Shown one piece after another: positions 7,392 to 13,670 of a DNA stretch of 13,670 nt. A model generated the notes under the pieces. That model did no database searches and had not been told where the DNA came from. It saw nothing but the letters and a program-made list of their open reading frames with translations. This DNA is from JAERML01 sp035687895 (GTDB lineage Bacteria > Bacteroidota > Ignavibacteria > UBA10030 > UBA6906): assembly GCA_035687895.1 (NCBI GenBank), contig DASRUE010000114.1, positions 1 through 13,670 of the forward strand, read 5' to 3'. Each line of letters opens with the position of its first letter. The stretch's first letter is position 1. Both the position numbers and the translations under genes were made by a program.

Positions 7392-7823
7392 CTATTTCTC
7401 TTTTTCCGCGGGTTGCGTGACTTTCTTGGGGCGGGCGGATTCCCTGATCTCTTTCTTCAGATCTTCCATCTCCACTCTTCCCTTGCGAAGGTACTTCACG
7501 CCGCGCATCTGCAATTCAAGGATTTCCTTGGTGGGGAGTTCTCGTCCTGTAATGATCATGATCGGAATGTGCTTCGTTTCGGGGTCTGCCTTCAGCTCTT
7601 CAAGAAACTCCATCCCTCCTTTACGGCGGAGGGCCAGGTCCATCAAGATAGTCGCTGGTTTGTGTTCTTTCGCCCAGCCCACAATATCCTCGCCTTCAAC
7701 CGGAAACTGCACGCCCTCAAAGCCGTCATCCTCGATGATGAACTTCAGAAGATTCGAGAAATCGACGCTGTCCTCAACGATGAGGATGCAGCTCTTACCA
7801 CCATGCTTGGCTGCTTTGGGCAT
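7392..7823 (-). CDS. Single-domain response regulator (CheY-like)
   Basis: A 143-residue stand-alone receiver domain. All switch residues are visible: Glu17/Asp18 in ILIVEDS, phospho-acceptor Asp62 in ILMDLAL, Thr92 in MIITGRE, and Lys114 in YLRKGR. There is no output domain. The C-terminal tail after about residue 130 is short and Lys/Arg/Glu-rich. It therefore probably acts by protein-protein contact, like CheY or Spo0F. No histidine kinase is encoded in the window, so the partner lies elsewhere. It is the first gene of a two-gene minus-strand unit with the PEBP gene. The start ATG 7823 lacks an obvious Shine-Dalgarno sequence. Confidence 0.92.
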   Translation of the reverse strand: MPKAAKHGGKSCILIVEDSVDFSNLLKFIIEDDGFEGVQFPVEGEDIVGWAKEHKPATILMDLALRRKGGMEFLEELKADPETKHIPIMIITGRELPTKEILELQMRGVKYLRKGRVEMEDLKKEIRESARPKKVTQPAEKEK

Positions 7824-7895
7824 TGTGCCGTAATGTTAGGAGTCGGGAGACAAGTAGACGAGGATGACTGTTGCAAGGTACACTAATCAGCACAA

Positions 7896-7922
7896 GAAGT
7901 CAACACTGACTTCGTGACACGA
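7896..7922. promoter_or_regulatory. Overlapping palindromes, candidate operator
   Basis: GAAGTCA (7896-7902) and TGACTTC (7907-7913) form a perfect 7-bp inverted repeat around ACAC. It runs directly into a second perfect palindrome, TCGTG-A-CACGA (7912-7922). No T-run follows on either strand, so it is not a terminator. Its place 73 bases upstream of the response-regulator start suggests a protein-binding site. The regulator is unknown. Confidence 0.4.
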
Positions 7923-8033
7923 TGCACACGCAGAAAAGGCCGACCTGTTTGAAAGAACCCCGCTGCCTCGCTCTTCTTTCGTTTCATCCCGCTGATACGG
8001 CAAGCTCTCAATCCTACCACTACAAACTTTCTC

Positions 8034-8062
8034 TTGCTCGTTCGTGTCGATATTCGTATTTT
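8034..8062 (+). promoter_or_regulatory. Candidate sigma-70-like promoter for the lipoprotein/coiled-coil operon
   Basis: TTGCTC (8034-8039) and TATTTT (8057-8062) are separated by exactly 17 bases. Transcription would begin near 8069, giving a short leader before ATG 8105. This is a visual match with imperfect boxes and no experimental support. Confidence 0.3.
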
Positions 8063-8104
8063 GGAGCGAACATGAACGCCATTCCTTCACACTCAAGGAA
8101 GTAT

Positions 8105-8572
8105 ATGAACACCACTCCCTTCTTATTCCGGTTGACCTTCACATCCGGACTTGCCGTATTCATGTCCTGTGCTTCACTCACACTGGAACAAGTCGACTTC
8201 GGATGGCCGGTCGAGGCCAAGCTCACTGTTAGTGAAAGGAACATCGTTGAAGAAGACCGGTCGTCCACAACGTTCAACGTCGCGGCGTTGGCTTTGGAGG
8301 AATTTCAAGACTCTTCAGCGCTCAAAGGAGCCACGCTGCGAATGATACGCAACAACGAGGGATTCTATTTTGTCACCGGCCCGAGATTCAAGAATGTGTA
8401 CGTGTTTTCATCTGCGCCCAATGAACTCCGTCTCACCAGCAAGGTTGAAGTCTCCCACGTCGGTCTCAGAGACCCGGCATTGAACCAACGCCCACCGTTT
8501 GTGGAACTTGTTGACGCCCCCAGTATGATTCTACGATTGACCAGTGATGATATTGCGGAGGATTCCAAATGA
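8105..8572 (+). CDS. Small predicted lipoprotein, function unknown
   Basis: With the start at ATG 8105 this is a 155-residue protein with a lipoprotein signal peptide: Arg9, hydrophobic stretch 10-20 and lipobox VFMSC, so Cys22 would be lipidated. AAGGA (8095-8099) lies five bases upstream. An in-frame ATG at 8072, with its own GGAG, would give 11 more residues and cannot be excluded. The mature part shows alternating polar and hydrophobic segments suggestive of a beta-rich domain; I recognise no family. Its stop overlaps the start of the next gene as ATGA, so the two are translationally coupled and probably work together at the envelope. Confidence 0.75.
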   Translation: MNTTPFLFRLTFTSGLAVFMSCASLTLEQVDFGWPVEAKLTVSERNIVEEDRSSTTFNVAALALEEFQDSSALKGATLRMIRNNEGFYFVTGPRFKNVYVFSSAPNELRLTSKVEVSHVGLRDPALNQRPPFVELVDAPSMILRLTSDDIAEDSK

Positions 8573-9840
8573 AAACAATCGGCGCTCTTCTGTTGCTCAG
8601 CACTCTCATCACGCAAGACCTTGACGCACAGCAATCAGATTACCAGATAAAGCAGGATTTCGAAAGCGAGTACCAGGCGATCAAGAATCGAATCGATTCT
8701 TCCATGACCATCGCGGAGCTTGATTCTCTAAAAAGTCGCCTTGAAAAGCTCTCTGCCGAGTACGTGGTGCACGCGCGTTTCCTCGACAAAGCCCTCTACC
8801 CGCAAACATACGACGAGGCCATTGACAATCTCAGGACGGATTACGTCTTGACGTATGATCGCGTTTATCTCATTCAGAACCAGGGGGTCAAGATCGAGGA
8901 ATTAGAAGGAAGGATTCTCCTGCTTACAGCCCGGCTCGACACGCTCGGAACCGAGCGGACCCGCCTGTTCACGGAATTGCAGGAAAGCAAGCGCTCCGTT
9001 GCCTCGCTCCGGGAGGCAATGAAGAGGCTTTCGTCCAATCTCCAGGCGAAGGATAGACTCCTCTTTGCGCTGATCGATTCGATTTTCCTCCCCTACGATA
9101 AGAACCTGAACCAAGTGGCCGATGTTCAGAAAGAAGCCATCGGCAGAAAACTGGCAAGGGCGAATGTTGTAGCGCGCGTGTATGACGTTGCCGCTGACAA
9201 CGTCCGCTTCCTCGAATCGACTCAACTTCAAGCAAAGGACTATGCCAGCATCATTGAACAGTATCAGCAGTTCAAGAGCAAGTGGTCCGGATTGAAGGAG
9301 AGATTCAATGCTGTGGCCGTTGCAGATGCGGCGCAAAGCGGCGCAGCGACAAAGACTGGAAAGGGCACCGCGGCAGCCAAGGGGGGGACACCGGGTGCCG
9401 CACAAGAAGACCCCGGCAACCATGTGGACTCGGTGCTGGTTGGGTGGAACACAAAACTCCTTTCGGTATTCTGGACAGCATTGGGACAGGAATTCACATC
9501 GAAGGAGGTTAGCATCAAATCGTTTTCCGATGGCCCGTCCTTTTCAGCCAGCGTGCGTGCCTATGTTGATTCGTCAAAAGCCAGCGGGTCCGACGCCTCA
9601 GTATTCGTGAATGATATCTGGAAAGAGCGGATCGATAGGGAATGGCGCGACGCCCTCAGCAAGGAATCAATGCTCGGAAAAGTGGAGTACGCCGCACTCG
9701 ACAAGTACGTGAGCGAGTTGGGTCAACAGAAGTTCGATGCGAAGTTCATTCTCTACATCCTTGTCTTCGCAATGGTGGTTGCCGGCATCTGGTGGTTCGT
9801 TGGACGGAAACCGAAAGAAATGAAACCCATATCAAAGTGA
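8569..9840 (+). CDS. Periplasmic coiled-coil protein with C-terminal membrane anchor, function unknown
   Basis: A 423-residue protein with a signal peptide (residues 1-20, cleavage likely after LDA). A helical region runs from about 25 to 250, with a clear coiled-coil stretch at 106-170 (leucines and charged residues in heptads). A low-complexity Ala/Gly/Lys/Thr linker spans about 251-280, and a second helical/mixed domain about 284-390. A single membrane segment lies at 393-411 (FILYILVFAMVVAGIWWFV), followed by a basic 12-residue tail. The likely topology is body in the periplasm, tail in the cytoplasm, anchored in the inner membrane. A GGAGG lies just before the ATGA overlap with the lipoprotein gene. 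I do not recognise a family; the architecture suggests a structural or scaffolding role with the lipoprotein, possibly bridging the two membranes. That is inference. Confidence 0.85.
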   Translation: MKTIGALLLLSTLITQDLDAQQSDYQIKQDFESEYQAIKNRIDSSMTIAELDSLKSRLEKLSAEYVVHARFLDKALYPQTYDEAIDNLRTDYVLTYDRVYLIQNQGVKIEELEGRILLLTARLDTLGTERTRLFTELQESKRSVASLREAMKRLSSNLQAKDRLLFALIDSIFLPYDKNLNQVADVQKEAIGRKLARANVVARVYDVAADNVRFLESTQLQAKDYASIIEQYQQFKSKWSGLKERFNAVAVADAAQSGAATKTGKGTAAAKGGTPGAAQEDPGNHVDSVLVGWNTKLLSVFWTALGQEFTSKEVSIKSFSDGPSFSASVRAYVDSSKASGSDASVFVNDIWKERIDREWRDALSKESMLGKVEYAALDKYVSELGQQKFDAKFILYILVFAMVVAGIWWFVGRKPKEMKPISK

Positions 9841-9854
9841 CGATCATTTCTCCT

Positions 9855-9892
9855 GAAGCCCTGCAGCCCCCCGCTGCGGGGCTTCTTCTTTG
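9855..9892 (+). terminator. Strong rho-independent terminator after the coiled-coil gene
   Basis: A 13-bp stem (9855-9867 with 9873-9885) has a single T-G wobble, a loop of five Cs, and a following TTCTTT. It begins 15 bases after the stop codon and separates the envelope pair from the VOC gene. Confidence 0.88.
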
Positions 9893-9915
9893 CCCGTCCG
9901 ATCTATGAAACTTGT

Positions 9916-10332
9916 ATGACAGTCAGCGTCTCCGCCCTATCACTCAAGATCGTCATTCGCTGCAAGAAGTTTGAGGCCTCTCATGCGTTTTACTCCACAA
10001 TCCTCGGTCTTGATGTAGTCCAGGAATGGTCGGAGGATCAGGGCAGAGGATGCGTATTCGGGTTCGGAGAGAGAGAATCCGGAGGATGCATAGAGATCTA
10101 TGAAATGACAACGCGGGACAAGCGCTACAGTCCCGCGTTCATGCAGTCTTTTCAGAATGACAAAATTGATGTACAGTTGGGAGCTCGATCCGTTGATCTT
10201 TGGGTCGAGAAACTCGGAGGCAAGTGGCCCTTTGAAGGACCAGAAACACTCCCCTGGGGGCAGCGTTGGATCAAGCTGCGCGACCCCGACAATCTCCTCA
10301 TCGCAATCTACGAAGATCTTCCCAAACAATAG
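9916..10332 (+). CDS. VOC (glyoxalase/bleomycin-resistance fold) protein
   Basis: A 138-residue protein with the two beta-alpha-beta-beta-beta repeats of the vicinal oxygen chelate fold. The first repeat has LKIVIRCKKFEASHAFYSTI (10-29), GLDVVQEW and GCIEIYE (57-63); the second has VDLWVEKLGG, WGQRWIKLRDPDN (114-126) and LLIAIYE. Glu60 and Glu133 occupy positions often used as metal ligands, but the first-strand ligand (usually His) is not evident, so metal binding and enzyme activity are uncertain. No signal peptide is present, so it is cytoplasmic. It has no strong Shine-Dalgarno sequence. It is a lone gene, converging on the M64 gene with 13 bases between the stops. Substrate unknown. Confidence 0.88.
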   Translation: MTVSVSALSLKIVIRCKKFEASHAFYSTILGLDVVQEWSEDQGRGCVFGFGERESGGCIEIYEMTTRDKRYSPAFMQSFQNDKIDVQLGARSVDLWVEKLGGKWPFEGPETLPWGQRWIKLRDPDNLLIAIYEDLPKQ

Positions 10333-10345
10333 GGCTCCCGCGCTT

Positions 10346-11770
10346 CTACCTCGCGTAAAAATCGATCATCCTATTGATGCCAGCCATACAGACGGGGTCG
10401 AAAGCAACCAGACTTAACGAGAACATCCTACAGTCGACCGATGGACGGTACAATCCTTTTGCAGAGTACCCCGATCCCTCAAAAGCTCCCACGTGTCCTG
10501 CTTGTTTTGGATTCTTCCTTATTGCAGTCAGCTGCTGATAAAACGGCTCCCGCTTGGCATAATAATCAGACGCTAGCCGGTCAAGCTTCGACTGCTCAGC
10601 ACTGATGCTGTCGTATGCAGCCTTTTCCCAGAGAGTCGGGATTTGGATGCCGGGAGTCAGGAATTGCTTCCACTTAACGTTCTTCGGGTCTAACAGTGCC
10701 GTCACATTCGGTTCCCACGGTTCAACACCCGGCTTATAGAAGTCATTGTAGCCGGTGGACGAGCTGTAGTACTCATCTCCCAAGCCCGCAAACGAATGTC
10801 CAAACTCATGCACATACACGTAGTCGCGTTGCCATTCCTGCCCTTTCGTCTCTTCTCGTGTGTAGGTTGTTGCGTAAAGGTTGTAAATACCCCCGCCTCC
10901 ATACCGTGAGTCGTTAATGAGAATGCAGATGAAGTCATAGGGTGCCGCTCCGGCGATATCACGCACGGCCTTGTTGTCTGTGGTAAGTACGTATCGCGCA
11001 GAACCAAATGTGTTGTACTGATTGCCCAGGATGTTCCCTTTCCACACGTTTTTGTCCGGAACGTCGATCCCCGACCCTTTGGACTCTGCCTCCACAATCC
11101 AGACGTTGAAATCCTTTTTCCTCACCGCAAACGGCTCCGTCCCGAACATCACGTCATTGAAGTGCTTCGCATCTTTTCTGAATTGTTCCATCTCGACCCT
11201 GCTGTATCCATCCCCCATGATGACGATATCCACTTTTTGTGAGGGGTCGCCATTCTCCATAAGCGGTGTGACCTTGAATGAAGCTGAACGGCTCTCTTTG
11301 TTGACCTGCGCCGGGTCGGTAGGGTCAATGACAAGAGACAAGATTTCGTGCATGATCATCTTTTTGTCCCGCCGTACAATTGTTAGTTGGACAGCTCGTT
11401 TGGGATAAGGGAACCGGACCGTCTCGGAAAACGTCTTCGCTGCACCACTGAGTGCCTCGTCTGTGGTCTGCCACTCATTAAAGATGGTGGAATAACCCCG
11501 TGAGTACAGCAACATTCCTGTGGCTTTATCGTACACACGAAATGCAAACTCGCCAAGGCTCAGCGTGTCGAGTAAGTTCACTCGACTTCCCGGCCATGTA
11601 CCCTCCTGATAGACTTGATCAAGACTGAACCACTCTTCTGTTTTTGTCCCGGTATGGAAGTAGTCGACCCGCAGCGTCTTTGGGGTGAAGAACGAATCAT
11701 AGACCGGGGAAGAAAGGACAAGGGACGGAATGACAAGAACGAACTTAAACAATGAAGCAAAACAGCGCAT
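10346..11770 (-). CDS. Secreted M64-family (IgA peptidase-like) metallopeptidase
   Basis: A 474-residue zinc metallopeptidase with an N-terminal signal peptide (about 1-20). The N-terminal beta-rich region (about 25-165) corresponds to the usual M64 N-terminal domain. The catalytic domain follows, with KVDIVIMGDGYS (179-190) and the zinc motif HEFGHSFAGLGDEY: zinc ligands His321 and His325, catalytic Glu322, then Asp332/Glu333. Near the C-terminus, DCRMFSLSLVAFDPVC resembles the family's closing Cys motif. Secretion or periplasmic location follows from the signal peptide. The family name comes from a clostridial IgA protease, but most Bacteroidota members have no known substrate, so a host-antibody target should not be assumed. 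A GGAGA lies five bases before ATG 11770. It is the third gene of a minus-strand envelope cluster, 60 bases after the barrel protein gene. Confidence 0.93.
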   Translation of the reverse strand: MRCFASLFKFVLVIPSLVLSSPVYDSFFTPKTLRVDYFHTGTKTEEWFSLDQVYQEGTWPGSRVNLLDTLSLGEFAFRVYDKATGMLLYSRGYSTIFNEWQTTDEALSGAAKTFSETVRFPYPKRAVQLTIVRRDKKMIMHEILSLVIDPTDPAQVNKESRSASFKVTPLMENGDPSQKVDIVIMGDGYSRVEMEQFRKDAKHFNDVMFGTEPFAVRKKDFNVWIVEAESKGSGIDVPDKNVWKGNILGNQYNTFGSARYVLTTDNKAVRDIAGAAPYDFICILINDSRYGGGGIYNLYATTYTREETKGQEWQRDYVYVHEFGHSFAGLGDEYYSSSTGYNDFYKPGVEPWEPNVTALLDPKNVKWKQFLTPGIQIPTLWEKAAYDSISAEQSKLDRLASDYYAKREPFYQQLTAIRKNPKQAGHVGAFEGSGYSAKGLYRPSVDCRMFSLSLVAFDPVCMAGINRMIDFYAR

Positions 11771-11830
11771 GGATGTCTCCAGTAAGGGTAGAAAGGATGA
11801 GTGGTGCGAAAAGACCGGACAAATTAACCG

Positions 11831-12283
11831 TCAGTTGAAGTAATAACGCGCACCGATGCCAACATTTCCTGACATTGCAGTTTCGGGCGCAAGGTCTACG
11901 ATGGGGGCGATCTCAAAGAAGATTTCGATCGGTGCGTTTTTCACCCAGTACGCGATGCCACCTGCAATACGGATACCGAAGATGCCGCTCCCCCGTCCCG
12001 CGCCTATCCTTCCACCAATGCCGGCGTACAGTGGAAAACGCTCCGTCGACTGAATTACATTGGGGAAGTGCCAGAGGTAATCGGCGTGGACGTGGAAGTA
12101 CCCGCTCCTGCGAAATGAATATGCCACCGCCACGTCGATCGCATTTCGGGAGGAAGTCCAGAACTTTGCACTTAGGCCGGTCGGCTCCCCGATGATCACT
12201 CCAAGTCCAACACCGCGATCTTGCCCCGATGCCATAACGGGAAGTACCAATAGAATCGCACAAGCGAATACCAATCGTCTCAT
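11831..12283 (-). CDS. Small outer-membrane beta-barrel protein
   Basis: A 150-residue protein with a signal peptide (MRRLVFACAILLVLPVMASG, cleavage near residue 20). The mature part is Gly-rich with alternating hydrophobic strands, and it ends in aromatic residues (GARYYFN), as outer-membrane barrels do. It resembles short DUF3996-type barrel proteins, with a turn near GVIIGEPTGLSAKFW; this family call is from memory and tentative. AGGAGA lies eight bases upstream of ATG 12283. It sits 47 bases after the FKBP gene, so co-transcription with that envelope chaperone is plausible. Function unknown. Confidence 0.8.
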   Translation of the reverse strand: MRRLVFACAILLVLPVMASGQDRGVGLGVIIGEPTGLSAKFWTSSRNAIDVAVAYSFRRSGYFHVHADYLWHFPNVIQSTERFPLYAGIGGRIGAGRGSGIFGIRIAGGIAYWVKNAPIEIFFEIAPIVDLAPETAMSGNVGIGARYYFN

Positions 12284-12330
12284 GTCAAGGTCTCCTCAAA
12301 AATTCACCAAAAAAAACAGCGTCGCCCGGA

Positions 12331-12810
12331 CTACTTCACGCCAAGAAGCTCGACATCAAACACGAGTTCGGCGTTCGGTGGAATGACTCCCCCAGCACCC
12401 CGCGAGCCGTAACCAAGATTCGCTGGAATAATCAGTTTACGCTTCCCTCCCACCTTCATCGTGGCAACCCCTTCGTCCCATCCCTTGATTACCTGACCAT
12501 AACCGATCGTGAAGGAAAACGGTTTGTTCCGGACAACGGAGCTGTCGAACTTCTTTCCATCAGTAAGATATCCTGTGTAATGGACAGTCACCTCATCGCC
12601 AGTCTTCGGAGAGTCGCCAGCGCCGACCAACAATTCAACGTACTTCAAACCCGATTTCGATTTCACTTCTTCCATGGCTGTTTTCTCTCCCGGATGATAG
12701 GACTGTTGAATTGTGTCTGCGTTCAAAGGAAGCCCGGCTGTGTCGCTTGATTGTTGAGCTAACGCCGGCGCAGAAAAGCCGAGCAAAATGATGAAGATGA
12801 TTCCTCTCAT
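12331..12810 (-). CDS. Periplasmic FKBP-type peptidyl-prolyl cis-trans isomerase
   Basis: Accelerates proline isomerisation during protein folding. The 159 residues contain a signal peptide (MRGIIFIILLGFSAPALA, cleavage ALA-QQ), a linker of about 35 residues, and one complete FKBP domain. Active-site residues are conserved: Tyr78 (VHYTGY), Phe88/Asp89 (KFDSS), Val107/Ile108/Trp111 (GQVIKGWDEG), Tyr134 (NLGYGSRG) and Phe151. I chose ATG 12810 because the signal peptide begins cleanly there; an in-frame start at 12840 would add ten residues before it. It is the first gene of the minus-strand cluster with the barrel protein and the M64 peptidase, and could assist folding of those exported proteins. 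Confidence 0.94.
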   Translation of the reverse strand: MRGIIFIILLGFSAPALAQQSSDTAGLPLNADTIQQSYHPGEKTAMEEVKSKSGLKYVELLVGAGDSPKTGDEVTVHYTGYLTDGKKFDSSVVRNKPFSFTIGYGQVIKGWDEGVATMKVGGKRKLIIPANLGYGSRGAGGVIPPNAELVFDVELLGVK

Positions 12811-12851
12811 ACTTTTCTGCAATCGTGAATGAAGTACCACAACCCATGCAT

Positions 12852-12880
12852 AAGATAATACTTTTCAGAAATGAAATCAA
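12852..12880 (-). promoter_or_regulatory. Candidate sigma-70-like promoter for the FKBP cluster
   Basis: On the minus strand, TTGATT (12880-12875) is followed after 17 bases by TATCTT (12857-12852), about 40 bases upstream of the FKBP start. The spacing is ideal and the boxes are moderate matches. Visual evidence only. Confidence 0.3.
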
Positions 12881-12981
12881 AGATGAAATTTCCCTCCTTC
12901 TTGAATGTCGCCTCAGGACCCGCTATCTTGTAAGGAGACTCTTCATCACCTTGCTGAACCACACCAACCCGGAATATTTGC

Positions 12982-13670
12982 ATGAAGCACCTACTTCCCC
13001 GTTTCACTATTGTCATTTTGGTCATCATATCGGTCGCCTCATTGCGGGGGCAGGACTCCACAGCGCAGGACCCAGCACTTGTTGTTGTCAATCATTCATT
13101 CGCACGTCCGTCGGAGGCGGTGGTGAAACATCTGGAGATTGACCTGACGGTGGATTTTCGGAATAAGAGACTAGCCGGAAGAGTCGGCGCGTACATCCAA
13201 AACAAGACTGGTACGGACAAGCTGTATCTGGATACGAGGGATCTGATCATCAAGCGCATCACTCTCGGCGAAAAGGGTCCCGCTGCAACCTACCGGCTTG
13301 GCGAGCCTGTACCATTCCTCGGCAGGTCACTCATCATCGACATCCTTCCCGAGACGAAACTTGTAAACATCCACTATGAGACGAGTCCCAACGCCGCAGC
13401 ATTGCAATGGTTGAGTCCGGAACAGACTGCGGGCAAGAAGATGCCGTTCCTTTTCACACAATCGCAACCGATCCTGGCACGCACTTGGGTTCCCTGTCAG
13501 GACAATCCCGGCATTCGCATCACCTATCGCGCAAAGATCAAGACGCCACCCGGTATGCTGGCGCTCATGAGCGCGGAAAACGGAACAAAGAAATCCCCCA
13601 ACGGAGTCTATGAGTTTTACATGCCCCAGCCTATTCCTTCTTATCTGCTCGCGCTTGCAGTCGGCAATCT
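12982..13670 (+). CDS. Secreted M1-family aminopeptidase (LTA4H/cold-active aminopeptidase-like), N-terminal part; 3' end outside window
   Basis: The first 229 residues of a zinc aminopeptidase of the leukotriene-A4-hydrolase branch of M1. A signal peptide (about residues 1-23, hydrophobic FTIVILVIISVASL) shows export. The mature N-terminal domain has LEIDLTVDFRNKRLAGRV (51-68). The branch-typical segments are ALQWLSPEQTAGKKMPFLFT, then SQPILARTWVPCQDNPGIRI, and MPQPIPSYLLALAVGN near the window end. The GxMEN and HExxH motifs lie beyond the window, so catalytic integrity cannot be judged. ATG 12982 is the only reasonable start; an in-frame TGA lies at 12955-12957. There is no strong Shine-Dalgarno sequence. 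It is divergent from the FKBP/barrel/M64 cluster across 171 bases. Confidence 0.92.
   Translation, partial: MKHLLPRFTIVILVIISVASLRGQDSTAQDPALVVVNHSFARPSEAVVKHLEIDLTVDFRNKRLAGRVGAYIQNKTGTDKLYLDTRDLIIKRITLGEKGPAATYRLGEPVPFLGRSLIIDILPETKLVNIHYETSPNAAALQWLSPEQTAGKKMPFLFTQSQPILARTWVPCQDNPGIRITYRAKIKTPPGMLALMSAENGTKKSPNGVYEFYMPQPIPSYLLALAVGN

Larger units (their letters stand above)
7824..8104. other. Divergent intergenic region between the response-regulator and lipoprotein genes
   Basis: About 280 bases between two divergently transcribed units. It contains the inverted repeats at 7896-7922 and a candidate plus-strand promoter at 8034-8062. A plus-strand frame is open from ATG 7922 into the lipoprotein gene, but its first 61 residues are Cys/Arg/Ser-rich with no recognisable structure, so I regard it as non-coding. 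It must hold the promoters for both flanking units. Confidence 0.6.

Noticed and set aside
7922..8104. Extension of the lipoprotein gene from ATG 7922
   Set aside because: It would bury the signal peptide and lipobox behind 61 residues of Arg/Cys/Ser-rich sequence, and the frame starts inside a palindrome.
10333..10345. Terminator between the convergent VOC and M64 genes
   Set aside because: Only 13 bases separate the stops and I see no stable stem with a T-run there or just inside either gene.
12300..12335. Possible terminator after the FKBP gene (eight Ts on the minus strand)
   Set aside because: The preceding hairpin is only three or four base pairs with bulges and includes the stop codon, too weak to call; the downstream genes may still be co-transcribed.
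12825..13142. Plus-strand open frame across the FKBP/M1 intergenic region
   Set aside because: It overlaps the M1 gene in another frame and encodes no signal peptide or recognisable motif, whereas the M1 frame has both.
1..13670. CRISPR array, IS element, tRNA or rRNA gene, phage attachment site
   Set aside because: No regularly spaced repeats, transposase motifs, terminal inverted repeats, cloverleaf sequences or rRNA stretches were found on reading both strands.

Overview
The window looks like chromosomal DNA from a free-living, Gram-negative bacterium of the Bacteroidota/Chlorobiota (FCB) group. An Ignavibacteria-like or related lineage with a GC content a little above 50% fits best. The reasons are an M64 (IgA-type) metallopeptidase, a secreted LTA4H-like M1 peptidase, a periplasmic FKBP isomerase, a small outer-membrane barrel protein, and a receiver/PPDK_N fusion of a kind I associate with this group. 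Several genes have good Shine-Dalgarno sequences (AGGAGG, GGAGG, GGAGA), which argues against class Bacteroidia. The assignment is inference from gene content. There is no rRNA, tRNA, CRISPR array, insertion sequence or phage gene.

Left part (1-6824, + strand): a glutamate dehydrogenase (GDH) locus. It holds the C-terminal part of a GDH that resembles the animal mitochondrial type, including an antenna-like insertion. Next comes a complete NADP-type GdhA as its own unit between two terminators. Then follows a three-gene operon with overlapping genes: a 1007-residue protein with two receiver domains fused to a PEP/pyruvate-binding ATP-grasp (PPDK_N) module, a 67-residue zinc-ribbon protein, and a third GDH of the 415-residue archaeal/RocG type. 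Three GDH classes therefore lie within 7 kb, one of them translationally coupled to a putative signalling kinase. This is the most interesting part of the window.

Middle part (6846-10332): a probably bidirectional terminator, then a minus-strand pair (single-domain response regulator followed by a PEBP/YbhB-like protein). A divergent intergenic region with nested palindromes follows, then a plus-strand coupled pair (small lipoprotein and a coiled-coil protein with a C-terminal membrane anchor). That pair ends in a strong terminator and is followed by a stand-alone VOC/glyoxalase-fold gene.

Right part (10346-13670): a minus-strand cluster of envelope genes reads, in transcription order, FKBP isomerase, outer-membrane barrel protein, secreted M64 peptidase. 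Divergent from it is the start of a secreted M1-family aminopeptidase that runs off the window end. This part looks like extracytoplasmic protein folding and peptide degradation; its peptides could supply amino acids to the GDHs, but that link is only inference.
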